From an uncultured Lachnospiraceae bacterium (GTDB taxonomy: Bacteria; Bacillota; Clostridia; Lachnospirales; Lachnospiraceae), in contig CAJUOO010000103.1 in assembly GCA_910588535.1 (NCBI GenBank), positions 1 through 6,495 of the forward strand: 6,495 nucleotides of DNA. The letters are read 5' to 3'. The position numbers and the translations under genes are program-made. The notes beneath the pieces are model-generated. The model was not told the origin of the DNA, did no database searches, and saw only the letters and a program-made list of their open reading frames with translations. Shown here in pieces: positions 1 to 6,173 of the stretch; the first letter of the stretch is position 1; the number at the start of each line of letters is the position of its first letter.

Positions 1-28
1 TTTTTCACTAAGCGGGAGCGGGGTGACG

Positions 29-53
29 GAGGAAAACAGCGGACTGGCTATAC
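29..53 (+). repeat. Left copy of a 25-bp inverted repeat spanning the window
   Basis: The bases read GAGGAAAACAGCGGAC, then one variable base (T here), then GGCTATAC. The reverse complement of 6454-6478 matches 24 of 25 positions. Similarity stops sharply on both sides, and I see no target-site duplication outside the two copies. The surrounding sequence (1-60) is richer in G and C than the AT-rich stretch that follows. All three plus-strand frames were read here: one stays open from 2 to a stop at 155-157 (51 codons), but the product is not recognised. Between 158 and 230 there is no convincing terminator for purH. The repeat is certain as sequence; its nature (dispersed repeat, recombination site or remnant of duplicated genes) is unknown. 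Confidence 0.85.
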
Positions 54-230
54 GGGCCTCTTCCGAAAATGATGAAAGAACACTCATCCTACTCAAAGCT
101 ATAGAATGTTATTTAAACGTTTTTGGTGGTCTGCTTTCCCTGCCACTTCACATATAGACTATTGCAATTATCAGCCTTAATAATCTTTTTCCCTGCTCAT
201 CCTTGTAGCAAGCAAATGCAGCCATTGATC

Positions 231-1409
231 TTAATGATGGAATAAGCGGATGCCGGTAAATGCCATTACCATATTATATTTGTTACAGCAGTCAATGACT
301 GCGTCGTCTCTCACTGATCCACCCGGCTCTGCTATATACTTCACACCACTTTTATGTGCGCGCTCAATATTATCGCTAAATGGGAAAAAGGCATCTGATC
401 CAAGAGTCACATCGGTCAGTTGATCAAGCCAAGCACGCTTTTCCTCCTTTGTAAATACCGGAGGCTTCTCCTTAAAGATATTCTGCCATGTTCCCTCTGC
501 CAGCACATCCATATATTCCTCGCCAATATAGACATCTATCGCGTTATCTCTGTCTGGGCGCTTGATAGAATCCACAAATGGCAGATTCAACACCTGTGGT
601 GCTTGGCGCAAGAACCAATTATCTGCCTTCTGCCCTGCCAGTCTGGTACAATGCACTCTTGACTGCTGCCCTGCCCCAATGCCGATCGCCTGTCCATCTT
701 TTACAAAGCAAACGGAATTTGACTGGGTATATTTCAGTGTAATCAGAGCAATCTTCATATCCCTCAGCGCTTCCTTGGACAGTTCCTTCTTTTCTGTCAC
801 AATATTCTCAAGCAGCTTATCATCTATAGCAAGCTCCTGCCGCCCCTGCTCAAAGGTAATACCAAAGACTTCTTTATGTTCCAGCGCAGTCGGCTTATAC
901 TTGCTGTCAATCTCAATCACACAATAATTTCCCTTTTTCTTCGCCTTCAATATCTCCAGAGCTTCCTCTGTATAACCGGGAGCAATAATGCCGTCGGACA
1001 CCTCCTTTTTTATAAAGAGTGCCGTCTGCTTATCACACACATCAGAGAGAGCTATAAAATCGCCAAAAGAGGACATACGGTCTGCCCCTCTTGCCCGGAT
1101 ATAGGCACAGGCCAGAGGAGACAATTCTTCATCCTCCTCCACCCAATAGATCTTTTTAAGTGTGTCATTTAACTCAATCCCAACTGCTGCACCTGCCGGA
1201 GATACATGTTTAAAGGAAGTTGCAGCCGGAAGACCGGTCGCCTGCTTTAACTCCCTCACCAACTGCCAGCCATTAAACGCATCCAAAAAATTAATATAGC
1301 CCGGCTTTCCATTTAACACCTTGATGGGCAGTTCACTCCCATCCGCCACATAGATTCTTGATGGCTTCTGATTTGGATTACAACCATATTTTAATTCTAA
1401 TTCCTTCAT
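231..1409 (-). CDS. purH: Stand-alone phosphoribosylaminoimidazolecarboxamide (AICAR) formyltransferase
   Basis: This 392-residue cytoplasmic enzyme should catalyse the penultimate step of de novo purine synthesis: AICAR plus 10-formyl-tetrahydrofolate gives FAICAR. It corresponds to the transformylase half of bifunctional PurH and lacks the N-terminal IMP cyclohydrolase (MGS-like) domain. Landmarks: LKYGCNPNQ at 6-14, matching the LRYGxNPHQ opening of the domain; SFKHVSPAGAAVG at 65-77, whose K67-H68 are the catalytic Lys-His pair; SSFGDFIALSD near 113-123; TQSNSVCF near 228-235; SDAFFPFSDN at 338-347; EPGGSVRDD at 361-369; and a GIRLFHH end like the usual terminus of PurH. The start ATG has GAAGGAAGGG a few bases upstream. 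Only 16 bp separate it from purO, so the two are co-transcribed. The missing cyclohydrolase activity is supplied by purO. The function call is firm from the family motifs. Confidence 0.95.
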   Translation of the reverse strand: MKELELKYGCNPNQKPSRIYVADGSELPIKVLNGKPGYINFLDAFNGWQLVRELKQATGLPAATSFKHVSPAGAAVGIELNDTLKKIYWVEEDEELSPLACAYIRARGADRMSSFGDFIALSDVCDKQTALFIKKEVSDGIIAPGYTEEALEILKAKKKGNYCVIEIDSKYKPTALEHKEVFGITFEQGRQELAIDDKLLENIVTEKKELSKEALRDMKIALITLKYTQSNSVCFVKDGQAIGIGAGQQSRVHCTRLAGQKADNWFLRQAPQVLNLPFVDSIKRPDRDNAIDVYIGEEYMDVLAEGTWQNIFKEKPPVFTKEEKRAWLDQLTDVTLGSDAFFPFSDNIERAHKSGVKYIAEPGGSVRDDAVIDCCNKYNMVMAFTGIRLFHH

Positions 1410-1425
1410 CTGTGTCCCTTCCTTC

Positions 1426-2139
1426 TTACTGGTTCTTATTCACAATCTTTGTTCTATACTTTCCTGTCGCAATGTCCACATAGCGCACAAACAGAGATAC
1501 CTTATTCTCCTCATTAAGCGAATCCCACAACAGATTCGCAAATTCTTCCATCTGATCAGGGATGGCTACGCGCTTTGGCTCTCCCTCAAAGCTTGGCAGC
1601 GGATTTCCATCATGCATATATGTGTGAATAAAATGTCCCTCACCAGCTACTGTGCCATCATAGCTAAAGGTATAGCGGTTGCACTGCTCTGGATTCCCGT
1701 TATCGCTTTTCAATATCGACAGAGAATAAGAAAAGCTTCCATCCTCCACATGAATCACACCTGAGATGCGAGGTGTATAATTGGGCCCATCTGGCTCAAA
1801 CTCTCTAGTGCGCAGACTCTGCTCAAAGGTCATGCCCTTCTCTAGCCCCTCATATATGGTATCTGTCTGATCTCCATTTGTCACAATAGTGTCATGGCCA
1901 AGCACTCTCACCGGCGCATAGATCACCAAACTTGGATCGGTGAGCTTCTCTGGATCAAATGCCTGTGTGCGGATTCCCTCTCCTTCCTCCACAAATACAC
2001 GATTTCTGCTGTTCTCGCTTCTCCCCATAATAAAATAGGCGGCAACAGCATATTTTCCATCTGCGCTCTTACCCAGCACAATTCCTCTGCCCGGATACGT
2101 ATTCTCTCTAAGCTCTTTTCCCAATGATACAACTTCCAT
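1426..2139 (-). CDS. purO: IMP cyclohydrolase, PurO family
   Basis: This 237-residue protein is predicted to close the ring of FAICAR to IMP, the last step of purine synthesis. It belongs to the PurO family first known from archaea, unrelated to the N-terminal domain of bacterial PurH. Motifs: YPGRGIVLG around 15-23, GRSENSRNRVF at 39-49 (matching the S-R-x-x-x-N-R-V region of PurO), TNGDQTD at 87-93, and GEGHFIHTYMHDGNPLPSF at 166-184. The frame is open to an ATG at 2163, but that codon has no ribosome binding site. The ATG at 2139 follows AAAGGAG with a 9-base gap, so it is taken as the start. The gene is first in the purO-purH operon and sits directly behind a ZTP riboswitch, which fits a role in using ZMP-derived FAICAR. 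The family call is firm; the exact start is likely. Confidence 0.93.
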   Translation of the reverse strand: MEVVSLGKELRENTYPGRGIVLGKSADGKYAVAAYFIMGRSENSRNRVFVEEGEGIRTQAFDPEKLTDPSLVIYAPVRVLGHDTIVTNGDQTDTIYEGLEKGMTFEQSLRTREFEPDGPNYTPRISGVIHVEDGSFSYSLSILKSDNGNPEQCNRYTFSYDGTVAGEGHFIHTYMHDGNPLPSFEGEPKRVAIPDQMEEFANLLWDSLNEENKVSLFVRYVDIATGKYRTKIVNKNQ

Positions 2140-2148
2140 GGTATCAAT

Positions 2149-2155
2149 CTCCTTT
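2149..2155 (-). promoter_or_regulatory. purO ribosome binding site
   Basis: AAAGGAG on the minus strand lies 9 bases before the ATG at 2139 and decides this start over the upstream in-frame ATG at 2163. The same seven bases are complementary to CTCCTTT at 2176-2182, in the 3' strand of the riboswitch terminator, so the site could be masked in some folds of the leader. Confidence 0.85.
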
Positions 2156-2174
2156 CTTTTCATCTTCTGGACAC

Positions 2175-2228
2175 AAAAGGAGCCGCCCTCAAAGCAGTTT
2201 TTATTTTCTGCCCAGACGGTCGGCTCCT
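2175..2228 (-). terminator. Riboswitch-controlled intrinsic terminator of the purO-purH leader
   Basis: On the minus strand AGGAGCCG (2228-2221) is exactly complementary to CGGCTCCT (2185-2178). After an A-G mismatch, CC (2219-2218) can pair with GG (2188-2187), and GCAG (2211-2208) with CTGC (2197-2194) closes an A-rich loop. The run after the stem is TTTTGTGT, a modest U-tract. The 5' strand includes the P3 bases GCC and part of the pseudoknot strand of the ZTP aptamer, so aptamer and terminator cannot both form. This predicts antitermination when ZTP/ZMP is bound. The pairing is seen directly; the switching mechanism is inferred from the family. Confidence 0.8.
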
Positions 2229-2278
2229 ATCCACGCTACACTCCCCGTGGTCAATTCCACTTCCGTCAGTCGTATAGC
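2210..2278 (-). promoter_or_regulatory. ZTP/ZMP riboswitch aptamer (pfl motif)
   Basis: The leader folds into the full pfl architecture. P1 pairs GCTATAC (2278-2272) with GTGTAGC (2241-2235). P2 pairs GTGG (2260-2257) with CCAC (2250-2247) across a six-base loop. P2 is followed by the conserved GGGGAG, which runs into P1 (2246-2241). The small P3 hairpin pairs GCC (2224-2222) with GGC (2212-2210). The conserved pseudoknot is GACGG (2267-2263) with CCGTC (2219-2215), a compensated variant of the more common GGCG/CGCC pair, followed by the signature TGGGCA. The class binds ZTP and ZMP (AICAR), which build up when 10-formyl-tetrahydrofolate is short, and turns on purine and one-carbon genes. Here it precedes purO-purH, which consume ZMP. 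Confidence 0.95.
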
Positions 2279-2287
2279 TATAGCTCA

Positions 2288-2316
2288 AGGTTATCATTCA
2301 ATGAAAAAAAAGTCAA
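2288..2316 (-). promoter_or_regulatory. Sigma-A-type promoter of the purO-purH operon
   Basis: TTGACT (2316-2311) and TAACCT (2293-2288) on the minus strand are separated by 17 bases. The -35 is strong; the -10 keeps the key first, second and last bases. The predicted start near 2281 is a few bases before the P1 helix of the ZTP riboswitch, which is where this leader should begin. Confidence 0.65.
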
Positions 2317-2348
2317 GCTTTTTATCTTCTTTCTCATTTACAATTTTA

Positions 2349-2377
2349 TTGAAAATAAAATACATTAATGTTAGAAT
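2349..2377 (+). promoter_or_regulatory. Sigma-A-type promoter of the SUKH gene
   Basis: TTGAAA (2349-2354) and TAGAAT (2372-2377) are separated by exactly 17 bases, each one base from consensus, in an AT-rich stretch. Transcription would start near 2384, leaving a short leader to the AAAGGAGG ribosome binding site at 2413-2420. It is divergent from, and about 30 bp away from, the purO promoter. Confidence 0.75.
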
Positions 2378-2429
2378 ACAAATAACATATATAGATCTTT
2401 TCATTAAAATTTAAAGGAGGAATTGCCAG

Positions 2430-3182
2430 ATGGAGATTCGATATCATTTGACTATACAAGAAATCATGGACTTTTTCAGCGAGGAGCATGAGGGATTTTC
2501 ACAGGAAGAGATCTTGAAGGCTGAACAGAGAATCGGTGTTTCATTGCCCACTATCTATAAAGATTATTTGCTCCAATACGGCAATGATACGATTAACGAT
2601 TCTTATAACCATATCTTTTCTCCTGATGAGATCGCGACCTCGTATTCTGAAATACAGGACACCTTGGATAATGTATTGCAGTCAGATTTTGAACATGCCG
2701 TTCAAAATGGAACAGCCAAAGAAGAGTACAAGGACAATCCCTATTTCTCCCTATGGCAGCTTCCCATGGATCAGTGGGAAACCATCACGCAAAATTATGT
2801 TCTGATATGGTGTGAGAATCAAGGGGTCTGGAATGCGGGCTTTCTTCTTCAGGATCTGTTGGACGGCAAAGAAAATCCTCCGATCTATCTTGGAATCGAC
2901 GACGATATTATCGAATTTAAAAAACGTGCAGATAATATAGAACAATTCCTTCTCGCCATGATATTAGAAGCCACAGAATATAATATGGATAGCTATACCG
3001 AAAAAGAAGAAATTGCATCTGTGCTTTCTGATGCTACTATAGATATAACAAAATTAGAAGTGCATGGGCAGATAAGCGCCTGTCTGGATATCACCAATCA
3101 AACCATTTATTTTCTTGTGCCAGACACCCACAACAATTCTTATACTTTACTATGTCAAAGCAAAGAAGATATTGTCTACTAA
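2430..3182 (+). CDS. SMI1/KNR4 (SUKH) family protein
   Basis: This 250-residue soluble protein has no signal peptide or membrane segment. The SUKH fold is seen in the helix-strand pattern AEQRIGVSLPTIYKDYLLQYG at 31-51, the family's E-x-x-x-G-x-x-LP-x-x-y-k-x-fL signature. A tryptophan-containing core (W109, W116, W127, W134) follows, and the distal motif PPIYLGIDDDIIEF (150-163) and helix FLLAMIL (173-179) end the domain. Residues 185-250 form an acidic tail unit that I do not recognise. SUKH proteins are often immunity proteins to polymorphic or contact-dependent toxins, and others are regulatory or scaffold proteins; no toxin gene is adjacent, so the role here is open. The ATG follows AAAGGAGG by 9 bases. 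The gene stands alone with its own promoter, divergent from purO and convergent with the transporter operon. Family call good, function unknown. Confidence 0.85.
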   Translation: MEIRYHLTIQEIMDFFSEEHEGFSQEEILKAEQRIGVSLPTIYKDYLLQYGNDTINDSYNHIFSPDEIATSYSEIQDTLDNVLQSDFEHAVQNGTAKEEYKDNPYFSLWQLPMDQWETITQNYVLIWCENQGVWNAGFLLQDLLDGKENPPIYLGIDDDIIEFKKRADNIEQFLLAMILEATEYNMDSYTEKEEIASVLSDATIDITKLEVHGQISACLDITNQTIYFLVPDTHNNSYTLLCQSKEDIVY

Positions 3183-3222
3183 ATCATAAAATTAAAAAAA
3201 TTTACATAAATCTAATGTATAA

Positions 3223-3259
3223 TCGAGAAAGCTCTTTTTATAATATGGAGCTTTCTCGA
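3223..3259. terminator. Perfect 12-bp hairpin between convergent genes, putative bidirectional terminator
   Basis: TCGAGAAAGCTC (3223-3234) is exactly complementary to GAGCTTTCTCGA (3248-3259) across a 13-base AT-rich loop. It lies 40 bp after the SUKH stop and 37 bp after the stop of the minus-strand permease, where both transcripts should end. Neither side has a good U-tract directly after the stem, so termination may be inefficient or factor-assisted. The hairpin is certain as sequence; its function is inferred from position. Confidence 0.65.
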
Positions 3260-3296
3260 CAATAAAATATACTAAGAAAATAGTTCAAAAATTATT

Positions 3297-5264
3297 TTAA
3301 TTGCCTCTTTTTTCTACTATTCTTAAATATGCCCTCGCAGTTATCAGATAGCTCAGTCCATAGATTCCAAAGAATACTATCAGAACACCGCAGCTACATT
3401 TTATTATCAGCCCTTTGTCAAACAAGGCAATCGCTGACAACAATAGTGTTGTCATTGGTATCGCTGCCATCGTGTGGCACACTGCCCCAAAGATTGGCAG
3501 AAAGAAAACTAATAATACCTGTTTTGCTATGGTATGGCGCACCTCCTGATGACTCATGCCAACCTTCTGCATAATATCAAAATTATCTCTGTCCTCATGT
3601 CCCTCTGTTATCTGCTTGTAATACATAATGACCACCAGACAGATCATAAATAACAGTCCAAAAAAGATACCCAAAAATAAAAGTCCTCCATACATGGCTC
3701 CCATGTCAAGCCTTCTCTCAACATTATTTTTATATCCTACTATCGGAAAATGGTCACACAGTTTTTCTGCAAATACAGACTTTGCCTCTTGATCTCCTGT
3801 CAAGTCAATATATATCCGAAGTGTCTCCTTCCCAAACCGACTGGAAAATCCCTCTGGAAAAACATTATAATCCTTCATTACCACCCAAAAATCCAGATTA
3901 TAAGTGTTCTCCTGCTTTTTTAGACTTCCCGGAAATGTAGTAAGCATCTCTTTTATCGCAAAATCCTCTCCTAGAATGGATAAAGATGCCCCATTATAAT
4001 CCTGCCCATCGCAGTACAAAAATAATTCTTTATCCTCCAATGTCTTATTCTCACCCATCGCCTGATTATATTCCTCAAGAGTGACAAATTCTATATTATA
4101 TACATTCTTCTCCCATATTCTTAAATCATCAGAAGACTCCATCTTGCCATCTTCCATACGAACCAGCAAACTTTTGTGCTTATAACATATCATATCTATC
4201 TTGGCAATCCCACATTCCGTCTTAAGTTTGTAAATGGCAGCTTCCGCCGCTCGCTTATCCGCCTCCAACTCATCCGATTGAAAGTCCAGTCTTATATCAT
4301 AAGGGTTCTGAAATTCGATCACATCCCCCATCCCCATATACAAAGATACGGTACAGGATAGTGTGATAATAATCATTGTCGAAAAAATACAGATATTGAC
4401 AAGCCCTGCTGCATTTCTTTTCATTCGATAATACATGCCAGAGACGGTGATAAAATTAGACGGCTTATAGTAAAAACTTTTTCTCTTTTTTAACATCTTA
4501 AGTGCTATCACACTGCCTGAGGTAAATATAAAATAAGTACCAATAACAACCAGAAAAACTGCCAAGAAAAAATTAACAAATATCATTTGATCCATCTCTG
4601 CCGTGATTGACAAAAAATAACCTGCCCCCAAAATAATCATGCCACTTACTGCGAGCAGCCACAAAAATCTTGGCTTCTTCTCCCCTCTTCTGCTGCCTGC
4701 AAACAGCTCAATCGGATTCGATCTACCAACCGCATATAAGCTAAAAGCAAGATTAAACAGCGCTGACACTAAGAAAAATACCACTGTGATCTGAAGCGCT
4801 TTGAAAGAAAAAGGAAATTCATTTAATACCGGCAGCTTTATCATATAAAAAAGCAGCATAAAAATCAGCTTTGCAAATACAACACCAAAGAGAACGCCTC
4901 CCAATATAATAATTCCCGTTGTTATAATACTTTCATAGAACATCATAACTGCGATATGTTTTTTCTCAAGACCCAAAATACTGTAAAGTCCCAGCTCTCT
5001 TTTCCTGCGCTTGATCACAAACCGATACGTATAATGAAGAAACGGAAGTACAATTATATTTAATAATATAAAGCCCAACATCAACATCACGTATGCGTAT
5101 TCGGCCCTTGGCAAAGTTCCCATAATAGGATGATAAAGGATAGAAGTAAAAGTAAAATACAGGAAGGAAGAAAATACACCAGCTCCAAGATAAGGGAGAT
5201 ATAACTCTTTATTTTTTGCAATACCAGTACAGGCAAGTAGGGGAAGCACCTTATTCTTTTTCAT
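3297..5264 (-). CDS. bceB: BceB-like FtsX-family ABC transporter permease
   Basis: This 655-residue membrane protein (numbering from the ATG at 5264) has about ten hydrophobic segments: near 25-45, 58-80, 104-122, 124-143, 155-178, 200-220, 227-249, 288-311, 523-549 and 580-645 (the last region holds two). A large extracellular domain of about 210 residues lies between TM7 and TM8 (about 312-522), the BceB hallmark used for antibiotic or peptide sensing. FtsX-type coupling motifs are RRKRELGLYSILGLEKKHI (about 86-104) and MQKVGMSHQEVRH (about 565-577), preceded by YYKQITEGHEDRDNFD. With its ATPase it should form a transporter for resistance to cell-wall-active peptides such as bacitracin or lantibiotics; the substrate cannot be read from sequence. 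GTG 5273 and ATG 5270 sit on the ribosome binding site, so ATG 5264 is preferred. The gene overlaps the ATPase gene by 14 bp, implying translational coupling. Confidence 0.9.
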   Translation of the reverse strand: MKKNKVLPLLACTGIAKNKELYLPYLGAGVFSSFLYFTFTSILYHPIMGTLPRAEYAYVMLMLGFILLNIIVLPFLHYTYRFVIKRRKRELGLYSILGLEKKHIAVMMFYESIITTGIIILGGVLFGVVFAKLIFMLLFYMIKLPVLNEFPFSFKALQITVVFFLVSALFNLAFSLYAVGRSNPIELFAGSRRGEKKPRFLWLLAVSGMIILGAGYFLSITAEMDQMIFVNFFLAVFLVVIGTYFIFTSGSVIALKMLKKRKSFYYKPSNFITVSGMYYRMKRNAAGLVNICIFSTMIIITLSCTVSLYMGMGDVIEFQNPYDIRLDFQSDELEADKRAAEAAIYKLKTECGIAKIDMICYKHKSLLVRMEDGKMESSDDLRIWEKNVYNIEFVTLEEYNQAMGENKTLEDKELFLYCDGQDYNGASLSILGEDFAIKEMLTTFPGSLKKQENTYNLDFWVVMKDYNVFPEGFSSRFGKETLRIYIDLTGDQEAKSVFAEKLCDHFPIVGYKNNVERRLDMGAMYGGLLFLGIFFGLLFMICLVVIMYYKQITEGHEDRDNFDIMQKVGMSHQEVRHTIAKQVLLVFFLPIFGAVCHTMAAIPMTTLLLSAIALFDKGLIIKCSCGVLIVFFGIYGLSYLITARAYLRIVEKRGN

Positions 5265-6024
5265 TTGCATCACCTCCCATATGGAGCAGAGTAAGTGTAT
5301 CAGAAATCAATTTATACATCTCCTCCTTTGTATGTGCTCCCCTATAGATCTGATTAAATACACTTCCATCCTTAATAAACAATACGCGCCTCGCATGGCT
5401 CGCCGCACTGATGCTATGCGTCACCATAAGAATTGTCTGCCCTTCCTCATTTACCTTGGCAAACAGTGACAAAAGCTTATCTGCCGCCCTTGAATCCAGA
5501 GCTCCTGTCGGCTCGTCGGCAAACACAATTTTCGGTCGCGTAATCAGGGCACGCGCCGCTGCGGCGCGCTGCTTCTGTCCTCCTGATACCTCATAAGGAT
5601 ATTTCTCAAGTAAACCCTGAATCTCCAGCTTCTGTGCCAGAGGGGACAGACGGTTGTACATCTCCTGATAAGGTACCTGCGCCAACACCAAAGGCAAAAA
5701 AATATTATCCTGAAGCGTCAAGGTATCCAACAAATTAAAATCTTGAAAAACAAAACCCATATTGTCTCTTCGAAATGCACAGATATCCCTCTGCCGGATC
5801 GCCGTTATATCTCGCTCCTCCAAAAATACACTCCCCGCGCTCGGCTTATCCAAAGACGCCAAAATATTTAACAATGTTGTCTTTCCTGAGCCAGATTCAC
5901 CCATAATCGCCACATACTCACCTTTTTCCACAGAAAAACTAACATCATTCAGTGCACATACCTTCATGCCGCCCATACGGCTGGTATAAACTTTCTTTAA
6001 ATTCTTAATTTCCAGTAATGCCAT
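5251..6024 (-). CDS. bceA: BceA-like ABC transporter ATP-binding protein
   Basis: This 257-residue cytoplasmic ATPase powers the adjacent permease. All ABC motifs are intact: Walker A GESGSGKTT (42-50), Q-loop VFQDFNLL (Q94), signature VSGGQKQR (146-153), Walker B IVFADEP (166-172), D-loop GALD (174-177) and H-loop H203. It is the MacB/LolD/BceA type. The frame is open to a TTG at 6072, giving 16 extra residues unlike the family. ATG 6024 is chosen because AGAGG lies 7 bases upstream and MALLEIKNLKKVY is the usual beginning of these proteins. The gene is first in a two-gene operon behind a BceR-type operator, which supports the BceAB assignment over FtsEX or macrolide exporters. The cognate BceRS-type regulators are not in this window. 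The ABC ATPase call is certain; the peptide-resistance role is inferred. Confidence 0.95.
   Translation of the reverse strand: MALLEIKNLKKVYTSRMGGMKVCALNDVSFSVEKGEYVAIMGESGSGKTTLLNILASLDKPSAGSVFLEERDITAIRQRDICAFRRDNMGFVFQDFNLLDTLTLQDNIFLPLVLAQVPYQEMYNRLSPLAQKLEIQGLLEKYPYEVSGGQKQRAAAARALITRPKIVFADEPTGALDSRAADKLLSLFAKVNEEGQTILMVTHSISAASHARRVLFIKDGSVFNQIYRGAHTKEEMYKLISDTLTLLHMGGDANEKE
5271..5278 (-). promoter_or_regulatory. Permease ribosome binding site inside the ATPase gene
   Basis: GGGAGGTG on the minus strand continues as AT, closely matching the complement of the 16S rRNA tail. It lies 8 bases (counted from GGAGG) before ATG 5264 and overlaps the alternative GTG 5273 codon, which cannot then serve as the start. 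Its position within the last codons of the ATPase gene suggests coupled translation of the two subunits. Confidence 0.85.
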
Positions 6025-6098
6025 GTATAAACCTCTTTTCATCTCTCTATTTAGAAAATCTAACCAACACAATATACTTCACTTGATTTTCTTTCTCT

Positions 6099-6127
6099 AT
6101 TATAACGAATAAAACACAGAGATTCCA
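6099..6127 (-). promoter_or_regulatory. Promoter of the bceAB-like operon
   Basis: A perfect TATAAT (6104-6099) on the minus strand is preceded, 17 bases away, by a poor -35 (TGGAAT, 6127-6122). A consensus -10 with a weak -35 is typical of activator-dependent promoters. The BceR-like box and half-site lie immediately upstream. Transcription would start near 6092, leaving a leader of about 68 bases before the ATPase start. Confidence 0.75.
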
Positions 6128-6136
6128 TGGATTTAG

Positions 6137-6173
6137 CTTACAGCTTCTTCATGCAGTCTTACAATTTTGTAAG
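6137..6173 (-). promoter_or_regulatory. BceR-type response-regulator operator with an extra half-site
   Basis: CTTACA and TGTAAG flank a four-base spacer at 6158-6173, a perfect match to the TnACA-N4-TGTAA inverted repeat recognised by BceR-like regulators. A further TGTAAG occurs at 6142-6137, exactly 21 bp (two helical turns) from the TGTAAG arm of the main box and 9 bp before the weak -35. Activation of the transporter operon by a BceRS-type two-component system is inferred; the regulator genes are outside the window. Confidence 0.8.

Noticed and set aside
2..157. Plus-strand frame open from the left edge for 51 codons, possible gene tail
   Set aside because: Fifty open codons occur by chance, the product is not recognised, and no conserved motif or expected composition supports it. 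It could be a real C-terminus, but this cannot be shown from the window.
148..225. Minus-strand 25-codon frame just after purH
   Set aside because: There is no ribosome binding site before its ATG, it is very short, and it matches nothing I recognise.
420..1172. Several plus-strand frames opposite purH, and similar frames opposite or within the other genes
   Set aside because: They lie antisense or out of frame to strongly supported genes, lack ribosome binding sites and give no recognisable proteins.
2140..2163. Upstream ATG giving purO eight extra residues
   Set aside because: It has no ribosome binding site, and the extension would cover the AAAGGAG site that serves ATG 2139.
3201..3223. 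TTTACA and TATAAT as a promoter before the hairpin
   Set aside because: The spacing is only 11 bases and no proper -35 exists at 16-18 bases, so the perfect TATAAT is probably chance in AT-rich DNA.
6025..6072. N-terminal extension of the ABC ATPase from a TTG
   Set aside because: A TTG without a ribosome binding site, and 16 residues unlike the family; ATG 6024 has AGAGG at good spacing and begins with the usual family sequence.
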